From Bacillota bacterium (GTDB lineage Bacteria > Bacillota > Clostridia > Lachnospirales > Lachnospiraceae): a stretch of DNA of 15,803 nucleotides. Below are positions 1-6,004 of the stretch, piece by piece; position 1 is the stretch's first letter, and each line of letters begins with the position of its first letter. The notes below the pieces were generated by a model. It was not told the DNA's origin, ran no database searches, and was given only the letters and a program-made list of their open reading frames with translations. The translations under genes and the position numbers were made by a program. Location of the stretch: the NCBI GenBank assembly GCA_023441145.1, contig JAEZQN010000094.1, positions 1 through 15,803 on the forward strand, given 5' to 3'.

Positions 1-734
1 TGTTTTATATACTGGGTAGGAGTAGTTTTAATCATACTATGAAAACAACGGAGAACCTCACTGTGACTGATAAAAGCCTCATTGGCGAGTTCCGAAATGG
101 TCACTTCCTCAGCATAATGTTCATGAATGTATTGAAGCATAACTTTAATCCGTTCTGCGCTTCTTAGACTATGTGTACTAGGCATTGCTTGAGATAAAGA
201 ATGATTGGAATGAATGAGAAACATAATTTCTGACAATTCATTTCTTACATAAATTTCATATCCATTTTCCCTGTAATAGACGTGATTCCATACAGACATT
301 AACAGACTAAGAACTTTAGAATGCCAATTATTAGTAGAAACAAATATAGTATGAGGCAATAGTTCATTCTTTAGAATTGGTTCTAGGTAGATATTCCAGT
401 AAACACTATCCATACTTCCGCCAATTAGCCTAGGATGAAACACTATGGACTTTATATGTAAGTTTAAATTAGCTGATTGATGAACTTCATGTAGGATACT
501 AGTATTGATAAAGATACCTTGGTTTTCATGAATCATATACTCTTTATTATTAATCGAAACAATTGCAGAGCCGGCTTCTACAAAAATAAATTCTAAATCG
601 TCATGCCAGTGCCATGGAATCGGGTATTCTGTTAAGTTTTCATGGTAGATTGCAATAGGAAATGGGGGAGTTCCGTGTCTTGTTAGTTCCTCTCCTGTAG
701 AAGTTGTTTCAAAAGAGCATCTTGATAGAGCCAT
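1..734 (-). CDS. AraC-family transcriptional regulator (C-terminus cut by window edge)
   Basis: Minus-strand frame open from an ATG at 734 to the window edge, at least 244 residues. A ribosome binding site (AGGAGG) lies just upstream of the start. The N-terminal part contains a cupin-like sensor fold with a histidine/acid cluster (PWHWHDDLEF, residues 40-49), typical of AraC regulators that bind small ligands such as sugars. The C-terminal part shows the double helix-turn-helix: RIKVMLQYIHEHY then ISELA leading the first helix-turn-helix, and LRCFHSMIKTTPTQYIK as the second recognition helix and the conserved end of the family. Only the last few residues should be missing. It is divergent from an MFS permease at 841, so it probably controls that gene in response to the transported compound. 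The ligand cannot be read from sequence. Confidence 0.9.
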   Translation of the reverse strand, partial: MALSRCSFETTSTGEELTRHGTPPFPIAIYHENLTEYPIPWHWHDDLEFIFVEAGSAIVSINNKEYMIHENQGIFINTSILHEVHQSANLNLHIKSIVFHPRLIGGSMDSVYWNIYLEPILKNELLPHTIFVSTNNWHSKVLSLLMSVWNHVYYRENGYEIYVRNELSEIMFLIHSNHSLSQAMPSTHSLRSAERIKVMLQYIHEHYAEEVTISELANEAFISHSEVLRCFHSMIKTTPTQYIK

Positions 735-840
735 AAAACCTCCTAAATGATGAATTTGTTATATATAAATGAGATATCTATTATATAATTAAATGTTAAG
801 TGATGATATTATTATATAAACATAAGAGGAGGAATGCAAT
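735..840. promoter_or_regulatory. Divergent intergenic region between AraC regulator and MFS permease
   Basis: A very AT-rich 106-bp spacer separates the two divergent start codons. It must hold both promoters and probably the AraC-type operator. TATAAT-like hexamers occur near 780-790 and 812-820, but no convincing -35/-10 pair could be fixed on either strand. A GAGGAGG ribosome binding site lies just before the ATG at 841. Confidence 0.45.
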
Positions 841-2001
841 ATGGTTCACTTGCTTTTGATCATTATATATCTGGCATTTATTAGTCTAGGCTTACCAGAC
901 GGTTTATTAGGTGCTTCATGGCCAACCATGTATCCGGAGTTTGGCGTTCCTATATCCTATGCAGGTATTATCTCTATGATTATTGCCTTTGGTACGATTG
1001 TTTCTAGTTTATTAAGTGATCGTCTTACAAGAAGACTTGGAACAGGGAAAGTGACAGCGATTAGTGTTGCTACAACTGCAATTGCAATCTGGGGCTTTTC
1101 TACATCTCAATCCTTTTTTGTGTTATATCTTTGGGCAATACCATATGGACTAGGGGCAGGTAGCGTAGATGCATCATTAAATAATTATGTCGCCCTTCAT
1201 TATGAGAGTCGTCATATGAGTTGGTTACATTGTATGTGGGGTGTGGGCGCTACTTTAGGGCCTTATATTATAGGATACACTCTTACTAGTGGTAAAGGAT
1301 GGAATGCAGGCTATCAATATGTTGCATTGGTTCAAATTGCACTTACAGCAATTCTAATATGTAGTCTTCCTATGTGGAAGGGTCGAACATCAAAGGAAGT
1401 GGAATCTAATGCTGAAGATTCAAAACCTCTTTCTTTAAAGGAAATCATTCGAATTCGTGGTGCCAAAGAAGTAATGCTTTGCTTTTTTTGCTATAGTGCA
1501 GTAGAACAGACAGCCGGGTTATGGGCAAGTAGCTATCTGACCATAGCTAAGGGAGTGGATGCTGAGACGGCCGCAAGCTTTGCCAGTATGTTTTTTATTG
1601 GAATTACCACAGGGCGTGCACTTAGTGGATTTATCACTATGAAACTAAAGGATGTTCAGATGATTCGGCTAGGACAAAGCATTATTGCAATTGGTATAAT
1701 CATATTGTTTCTTCCAGCGGGTGAGATCTTATCCCTTATAGGTTTGATTTTAATTGGGCTTGGTTGTGCTCCTATTTACCCATGTATTATTCATTCGACA
1801 CCAGCCTATTTTGGTGCGGATAAATCCCAGGCCATTATTGGTGTTCAGATGGCAAGTGCATATGTAGGTACTTTATTGATGCCACCAATCTTCGGATTGA
1901 TTGCCAATCATATTACTGTCACCTTATTACCGGTATATCTGCTCATCATTTTAATTCTCATGGTATTTATGCATGAGTTATTAAAGAAGAAAACAGAATA
2001 A
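841..2001 (+). CDS. MFS transporter, fucose-permease-like
   Basis: A 386-residue integral membrane protein with about 12 predicted hydrophobic segments in two halves, separated by a charged central loop near residues 180-205 (KGRTSKEVESNAEDSKP). The loop between helices 2 and 3 carries the major facilitator signature in variant form (SDRLTRRLGTGK, residues 59-70). The start LAFISLGLPDGLLGASWP resembles the FucP-like subfamily of sugar permeases. It should sit in the cytoplasmic membrane and act as a secondary transporter. A strong ribosome binding site (GAGGAGG) precedes the ATG, and a hairpin terminator follows. The divergent AraC regulator suggests an inducible carbohydrate-type substrate, but the substrate is not determined; a drug efflux or other MFS role cannot be excluded. 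Confidence 0.82.
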   Translation: MVHLLLIIIYLAFISLGLPDGLLGASWPTMYPEFGVPISYAGIISMIIAFGTIVSSLLSDRLTRRLGTGKVTAISVATTAIAIWGFSTSQSFFVLYLWAIPYGLGAGSVDASLNNYVALHYESRHMSWLHCMWGVGATLGPYIIGYTLTSGKGWNAGYQYVALVQIALTAILICSLPMWKGRTSKEVESNAEDSKPLSLKEIIRIRGAKEVMLCFFCYSAVEQTAGLWASSYLTIAKGVDAETAASFASMFFIGITTGRALSGFITMKLKDVQMIRLGQSIIAIGIIILFLPAGEILSLIGLILIGLGCAPIYPCIIHSTPAYFGADKSQAIIGVQMASAYVGTLLMPPIFGLIANHITVTLLPVYLLIILILMVFMHELLKKKTE

Positions 2002-2012
2002 TAGAAAACAGG

Positions 2013-2046
2013 AAAGGGCATGCGGTTATTTGCGTGCCCTTTATTG
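2013..2046 (+). terminator. Rho-independent terminator after the MFS gene
   Basis: The arms GGGCATG (2016-2022) and CGTGCCC (2033-2039) pair with one G-U wobble. They are flanked by AAA on the left and TTTATTG on the right. The hairpin begins 14 bp after the permease stop codon. Confidence 0.8.
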
Positions 2047-2230
2047 CGTTGGTAGTTGGTATTAGTATTTCAATCATAATAATCGTAGCTGCACAAAATG
2101 AGTGATATTAATGGCGCTATGTAGGTTCAGTTCTTGCAACATCTAAGGTGTAACTGCAGGTGAATGCATCTATTATTCATTGATTAGCATTGTATTTAGT
2201 GCCTAATACAAAAATGGGGTGAAAAATGTG
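2047..2230. other. Gene-free stretch upstream of the gpx promoter
   Basis: This is the first part of the 387-bp gap between the permease stop and the gpx start. No ORF with a ribosome binding site and no clear RNA element was seen. The rest of the gap holds the promoter, the OhrR-type operator and a leader of about 120 nt. Confidence 0.5.
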
Positions 2231-2259
2231 TTGACATTGTAAATTAAATTGCGTACAAT
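2231..2259 (+). promoter_or_regulatory. Consensus SigA-type promoter of gpx-ohrR
   Basis: TTGACA (2231-2236) and TACAAT (2254-2259) are separated by exactly 17 bp, which is close to the ideal vegetative promoter. The -10 hexamer forms the left edge of the palindromic operator at 2254-2268, so a bound repressor would block RNA polymerase. The predicted start near 2266 gives a leader of about 120 nt before the gpx ATG. Confidence 0.88.
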
Positions 2260-2268
2260 TAAATTGTA
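2254..2268. promoter_or_regulatory. OhrR-box operator, perfect 7-1-7 palindrome
   Basis: TACAATT-A-AATTGTA is a perfect inverted repeat overlapping the -10 element. It matches the OhrR binding site as remembered from Bacillus subtilis ohrA and Xanthomonas ohr. The 9-mer ATTAAATTG occurs within the box at 2258-2266 and again at 2243-2251, exactly 15 bp upstream. This suggests a degenerate second site inside the promoter spacer. The ohrR gene lies in the same operon, which supports autoregulation. Confidence 0.85.
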
Positions 2269-2290
2269 AGTAATATATAAAGAGAACTTA

Positions 2291-2334
2291 AACTTAGTAT
2301 AAGTTAAAAAAATCTGCATAAATGAACAGCAGAT
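2291..2334 (+). repeat. Inverted repeats in the gpx leader
   Basis: AACTTA (2291-2296) and TAAGTT (2300-2305) form a perfect 6-bp inverted repeat with a 3-nt loop. ATCTGC (2312-2317) and GCAGAT (2329-2334) form a second with an 11-nt loop. Both lie in the untranslated leader. They are weak hairpins and their function is unknown. Confidence 0.35.
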
Positions 2335-2388
2335 AGTAAAAATTGAGTACATAGAAACATTAACAATTGTTTAGAAAGGTGGATTTTT

Positions 2389-2937
2389 ATGAAAAATGTT
2401 TATGATTTTGAAGCAAAGGATATGAAAGGAAACATGGTATCATTAAAGCAATACGAGGGAAAGGTTCTTCTTATTGTAAACACAGCAACGGCTTGTGGAT
2501 TTACCCCTCAATATGAAGGGTTAGAAAAGCTTTATAAAAAGTACAGTGAACAGGGTCTTGTGGTTCTTGATTTTCCTTGTAACCAATTTAAAAACCAGGC
2601 GCCTGGAAGTGAGGAAGAGATTGCAAGTTTCTGCTCTCTTAATTACGGCGTTACCTTCCCACAGTTCTCTAAGATTATGGTAAATGGTGGAGAGGCACAT
2701 CCATTGTATCAATATCTAAAGGAGCAGAAGGGATTTGCAGGATTTGATGCAGGGCATAAATTAACTCCGGTACTGGATAAAATGTTATCAGAGGAGGATC
2801 CTGATTATAAGAAATCTCCTGATATCAAATGGAATTTCACTAAATTCTTGGTTGATAGAAGTGGCAATGTAACAGAAAGGTTTGAACCTACCACTGATTT
2901 AGATAAGGTAGAGGAAAGCATAAAGGCATTGTTATAA
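2389..2937 (+). CDS. gpx: Glutathione peroxidase family thiol peroxidase (cysteine type)
   Basis: A 182-residue protein of the glutathione peroxidase fold, reducing hydrogen peroxide or organic hydroperoxides in the cytoplasm. The peroxidatic residue is Cys36 in NTATACGFTPQY, an ordinary cysteine and not selenocysteine. The other catalytic positions are visible: FPCNQF (62-67), Gln70 in KNQAPGS, and Trp148-Asn149 in KWNFTKFLVDR. Cys82 in SFCSLNYG is placed as the resolving cysteine of two-Cys members, which use thioredoxin rather than glutathione. Cysteines 36, 64 and 82 match the numbering of yeast Gpx3/Orp1. The protein is about 20 residues longer than the common bacterial form because of an insert near residues 115-145. 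It is first in an operon with ohrR and has a good ribosome binding site (AAAGGTGG). The physiological reductant is inferred. Confidence 0.93.
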   Translation: MKNVYDFEAKDMKGNMVSLKQYEGKVLLIVNTATACGFTPQYEGLEKLYKKYSEQGLVVLDFPCNQFKNQAPGSEEEIASFCSLNYGVTFPQFSKIMVNGGEAHPLYQYLKEQKGFAGFDAGHKLTPVLDKMLSEEDPDYKKSPDIKWNFTKFLVDRSGNVTERFEPTTDLDKVEESIKALL

Positions 2938-2971
2938 AGAGCTATATTAAGTAATAGATGAGGAGAAAAGT

Positions 2972-3406
2972 ATGGATAAGTATGATCCCCTAAGGTTGGA
3001 GAATCAGCTTTGCTTTCCACTTTATGCTGTTTCCAAAGAAATTGTAAAAAGATATAAGCCTTGTTTAGATGAACTAGACATTACCTATACCCAGTACATT
3101 ACAATGATGGTACTATGGGAGCAAAAGCAGGCAAATGTAAAAGAGTTAGGCCAGAGGCTTTACCTTGACTCTGGGACTTTGACACCGGTTCTTAAGAAAT
3201 TAGAACAGAAGGGATACGTAGAAAGGTCTCGAGGTGCAGAGGACGAACGGGTTTTGATGGTAAGGCTAACCAGTAAGGGGGAAGCTTTAAAAGATAAGGC
3301 AGTAAAGATACCAGAGTACATGGGTGCTTGTATTAACCTAGAGAAGCAAGAAGCCAAGGAATTGTACGAGGTGCTATATAAAATCCTAAATACAAAATTA
3401 AAATAG
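2972..3406 (+). CDS. ohrR: OhrR, MarR-family organic hydroperoxide sensor and repressor
   Basis: A 144-residue winged-helix MarR protein. The N-terminus LRLENQLCFPLYAVSKE is the OhrR hallmark, with the peroxide-sensing Cys14 in the position of B. subtilis Cys15. TYTQYITMMVLWE (38-50) and YLDSGTLTPVLKKLEQKGYVER (64-85, the recognition helix) closely follow OhrR. GAEDERVLMVRLT (88-100) forms the wing. Oxidation of the sensing cysteine is known to release OhrR from its operator. Two further cysteines are present, Cys31 and Cys120. Cys120 lies close to the C-terminal cysteine of Xanthomonas OhrR, which makes an intersubunit disulfide, so a two-Cys mechanism is possible. The gene starts 34 bp after gpx, and an OhrR box sits in the gpx promoter. 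Confidence 0.92.
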   Translation: MDKYDPLRLENQLCFPLYAVSKEIVKRYKPCLDELDITYTQYITMMVLWEQKQANVKELGQRLYLDSGTLTPVLKKLEQKGYVERSRGAEDERVLMVRLTSKGEALKDKAVKIPEYMGACINLEKQEAKELYEVLYKILNTKLK

Positions 3407-3441
3407 TGGGTCCTAGGAAAGGAAACACATCTCTATAAGAT

Positions 3442-3500
3442 GAGAAGAGACGAAAAGGTTTACCAGAGTGGTGTGACCTTTTTGTCTCTTCTCTGTTTTA
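3442..3500 (+). terminator. Long hairpin terminator after ohrR
   Basis: Arms 3442-3459 and 3476-3493 are complementary over 18 bp, with one G-U wobble at 3452. The loop is 16 nt, and TGTTTTA follows. It starts 36 bp after the ohrR stop and ends the gpx-ohrR transcript. Confidence 0.88.
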
Positions 3501-3568
3501 GTAATATGAAAGAGGAATGTTGTCAATAATCTATAAATAAAAAAGTGCTATAAATTAAAAAACCTTTA

Positions 3569-3577
3569 TGTTATAAT
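3569..3577 (+). promoter_or_regulatory. Extended -10 promoter of the cdaA operon
   Basis: TGTTATAAT places a consensus TATAAT (3572-3577) behind an extended TG motif. No good -35 is present 17 bp upstream (TATAAA-like at 3549), as is common for extended -10 promoters. It lies 27 bp before the first start codon of the operon. Confidence 0.6.
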
Positions 3578-3604
3578 AGATTTGATATTCTTGGAGGTGA
3601 AAGA

Positions 3605-4018
3605 ATGTTAAATAATGACAAGATTCGTATAATGACGAAGCTAGCTATTTATGAGAATAAAAGTGGAAAAGAAGATATTAAGTTAAGTCAGTATTATAAG
3701 AGGGACTATATTAGATTACAGATTTTAAATACTATAGTCTTTACTACTATTGGCTATTTTCTGATTATTCTTTTAGTTGGACTATATCAGTCCGAGTATC
3801 TAATTCAAGAGGCAGTGAAGCTGGATTATAAGGCCATTGGACTATATATTCTAGGTATTTATGCTATGCTTATTACGATATTTATCTTATGTACAATAAT
3901 TGGATACACCATCAAGTTTGAGTCCTCAAGAAAGAAGCTTGCGGGCTACAATAAAGGCCTTAAGTATCTTCGGAGAATTTATGAAGAAGAAAATCAGAGG
4001 GGGACTAGAGAACCATGA
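3605..4018 (+). CDS. Uncharacterised small membrane protein, first gene of the cdaA operon
   Basis: A 137-residue protein of unknown function. A charged N-terminal cytoplasmic region (residues 1-38) is followed by two hydrophobic segments, about 41-64 (ILNTIVFTTIGYFLIILLVG) and 77-103 (AIGLYILGIYAMLITIFILC). A basic tail ends in KKLAGYNKGLKYLRRIYEEENQRGTREP. This is a helical hairpin with both ends probably inside. No catalytic motif or known family was recognised. The ATG has a strong GGAGGTG site and an extended -10 promoter just upstream. Its last codons overlap the next gene by 4 bp (ATGA), implying translational coupling and perhaps a fixed ratio with the 353-residue membrane protein. 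An accessory subunit role is inferred from that coupling only. Confidence 0.8.
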   Translation: MLNNDKIRIMTKLAIYENKSGKEDIKLSQYYKRDYIRLQILNTIVFTTIGYFLIILLVGLYQSEYLIQEAVKLDYKAIGLYILGIYAMLITIFILCTIIGYTIKFESSRKKLAGYNKGLKYLRRIYEEENQRGTREP

Positions 4019-5076
4019 CACAATTTTTAGTGATTAAAGAGAGACTACGAGAGATTTATCAAAAATACCAAGCATTTATAGAGCCAGCAGTAAAGTTCAT
4101 TGTGGCACTCGTAGTTTTATTACTTATTAATGGGAAGTTGGGGTATCAGCCTCAATTAAATAAATTAATCGTTGTAATAGCCGTGAGTTTATTGTGTGCA
4201 TTTACTCCAGGTTACATTGTAGTTTTGGTAGCAGCAGTTTTTGCGCTAGGACATATTTATGCAATATCCATTTTCTTGTGCGTATTAGCAGCAGTTATTA
4301 TGTTGATTTTATACGTACTATTTGTTCGTTTTACTCCAAAATTAGGGTATGTAATACTTCTTGTACCTGTTTTGTATTTGCTGAATTTACAGTATGTTGT
4401 GCCAATTTTATTAGGTGTTATTGCTACACCACTGGCAATTGTACCTATAAGCTGTGGTGTAATTATTTATTATTTTTTCCAAGATATAAATGCTGTGGCA
4501 GCTTTAGGTAATACTACTACCAATGCAGATGATATTCTTCTGCTCTATAAAAATATAATGGATGGAATTGTGCAGAATAAACTGCTTATATTAACTTTAT
4601 TTACATTTGCAGCAGTACTTCTTGTTACCTATTTAATTCGCAATCTTCAGATTAATCATGCATTTGAAGCTGCTATTTTATCAGGAGCTGTTGTTACAAT
4701 TTTAGTGTATGTAGTGGGTGATTTAGTACTAGATTCTAGGAACCTAATCTTTAAGATGATTTGGGGAACAATTCTGTCAGGCTGTATTGTATATATCATT
4801 CAATTCTTTAAGCTGACATTAGATTACTCCAGAGTGGAGAATGTACAATTTGAGGATGACCAGTATTATTACTATGTAAAAGCGATACCAAAGGTGAAAG
4901 TTACAACACCTGAAGTTAGTGTAAAAACAATTAATAAAGTTGGGAAGAAAAACATTAAAGAAGATTTTGACGAGGTAAGTTCTAATCTTAATCGTCAGTT
5001 ATATGCACAAGATATACAATTTGATTTTAGTAATTTAGATGATATTGAGTTTAAGGATAACTCTGAAGATAGTTAA
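4015..5076 (+). CDS. Uncharacterised polytopic membrane protein, second gene of the cdaA operon
   Basis: A 353-residue protein with a short amphipathic N-terminus (to about residue 24) and roughly eight to ten hydrophobic segments up to residue 267. A cytoplasmic tail of about 85 residues follows. The tail begins with a distinctive tyrosine run (QFEDDQYYYYVKAIPKVKV, residues 279-297) and ends in an acidic stretch (DFSNLDDIEFKDNSEDS). There is no ATPase, kinase or permease signature that I can name. I believe proteins with a similar EDDxYYYYVKA tail occur beside cdaA in related Clostridia, but this is memory and was not searched. Overlap with the preceding gene by 4 bp and a 43-bp gap to cdaA place it in the same transcript. 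A role linked to the envelope or to c-di-AMP is inferred from position alone. Confidence 0.82.
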   Translation: MTQFLVIKERLREIYQKYQAFIEPAVKFIVALVVLLLINGKLGYQPQLNKLIVVIAVSLLCAFTPGYIVVLVAAVFALGHIYAISIFLCVLAAVIMLILYVLFVRFTPKLGYVILLVPVLYLLNLQYVVPILLGVIATPLAIVPISCGVIIYYFFQDINAVAALGNTTTNADDILLLYKNIMDGIVQNKLLILTLFTFAAVLLVTYLIRNLQINHAFEAAILSGAVVTILVYVVGDLVLDSRNLIFKMIWGTILSGCIVYIIQFFKLTLDYSRVENVQFEDDQYYYYVKAIPKVKVTTPEVSVKTINKVGKKNIKEDFDEVSSNLNRQLYAQDIQFDFSNLDDIEFKDNSEDS

Positions 5077-5119
5077 GAGAGAGAACGATTTTTAGTGGAA
5101 CAGTGGCTAGGAGGAACTT

Positions 5120-6004
5120 ATGAGTACAATCATGACTTTTATTGAAAAAGCAAAATCCGTGTTGTCCATTCCAAATATATATATTATGGATTGGCTTGAA
5201 ATACTTATTATTGCATTCATGATTTATCATATTACAATATGGTTAAAGGATACAAGAGCCTGGATTCTATTAAAGGGTATCTTAGTCATTCTGCTTTTTA
5301 GCCTTGTAGCCAATATTCTTAACTTAAGTGTAATTCTTTGGATTTTATCTAAAACCATTAGTGTTGGTATTATAGCTGTTATTATAGTGTTTCAACCAGA
5401 GCTTAGACGAGCTCTTGAGCAGTTGGGCCGTAAGAATCTATTTACGTCGATTCTATCCTTTGATGACCAGAGAGATAAGAATGAGCGTTTCACTGAGAAG
5501 ACAATTATTGAGCTTGTTAAGGCAACCTTTGAACTGGCCAAGACTAAGACAGGTGCTCTTATTGTAATAGAACAAGAGATTCCGCTAAATGAATATGTAA
5601 GAACAGGAATTGTAATGGATTCTATTGTTAGTAGTCAACTGTTAATCAACATATTTGAGCATAACACACCACTTCATGATGGTGCAGTCATTTTATCTGG
5701 TGACAGAATAGTAGCGGCCACGTGCTATTTACCATTAAGCGATAATATGCGACTTAGTAAGGAATTAGGTACGAGACATAGAGCAGGAGTTGGTATTAGT
5801 GAAGTAACCGATAGCTTTACCATTATTGTTTCAGAAGAGACAGGTAAGGTATCTGTAGCAGTCGGTGGAGGAATACAGCGTGGACTTGATGCGGATACTC
5901 TCCGAGCCAAGCTTGAAACTCGTAAGACAAAGAAAACGGTAACCAATAAGAAATTCAGGATATGGAAAGGTAAACAGAAAGATGAAAAGGAAGTTAACCA
6001 ATAA
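5120..6004 (+). CDS. cdaA: Diadenylate cyclase CdaA (DisA_N/DAC domain)
   Basis: A 294-residue membrane-anchored enzyme that condenses two ATP into cyclic di-AMP. Three hydrophobic helices occupy roughly residues 22-42, 48-67 and 71-91, followed by FQPELRRALEQLGR (91-104), the usual junction to the catalytic domain. The DAC motifs are intact: DGA at 187-189 in HNTPLHDGAVI, and RHR at 219-221 in LGTRHRAGVG. The closing SEETGKVSVAVGGG (238-251) is also typical. The length fits CdaA (about 270-290 residues) and not DisA or CdaS. A full AGGAGG site precedes the ATG. The stop overlaps the cdaR start by 23 bp. c-di-AMP controls potassium and osmolyte homeostasis and cell-wall stress in Firmicutes. 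Confidence 0.97.
   Translation: MSTIMTFIEKAKSVLSIPNIYIMDWLEILIIAFMIYHITIWLKDTRAWILLKGILVILLFSLVANILNLSVILWILSKTISVGIIAVIIVFQPELRRALEQLGRKNLFTSILSFDDQRDKNERFTEKTIIELVKATFELAKTKTGALIVIEQEIPLNEYVRTGIVMDSIVSSQLLINIFEHNTPLHDGAVILSGDRIVAATCYLPLSDNMRLSKELGTRHRAGVGISEVTDSFTIIVSEETGKVSVAVGGGIQRGLDADTLRAKLETRKTKKTVTNKKFRIWKGKQKDEKEVNQ

Noticed and set aside
2362..2371. AACAATTGTT palindrome before gpx as another OhrR site
   Set aside because: It lacks the full TACAATT/AATTGTA arms and lies about 100 bp past the promoter, where a short AT-rich palindrome is likely by chance.
2494..2499. Selenocysteine at the GPx active site
   Set aside because: The codon at residue 36 is TGT (cysteine), not TGA, so this is the cysteine type.
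4194..4511. 105-residue cysteine-rich frame inside the polytopic membrane protein gene
   Set aside because: It lies in another frame of a well-supported gene, has no ribosome binding site, and its cysteines and serines are what a shifted hydrophobic helix code gives.
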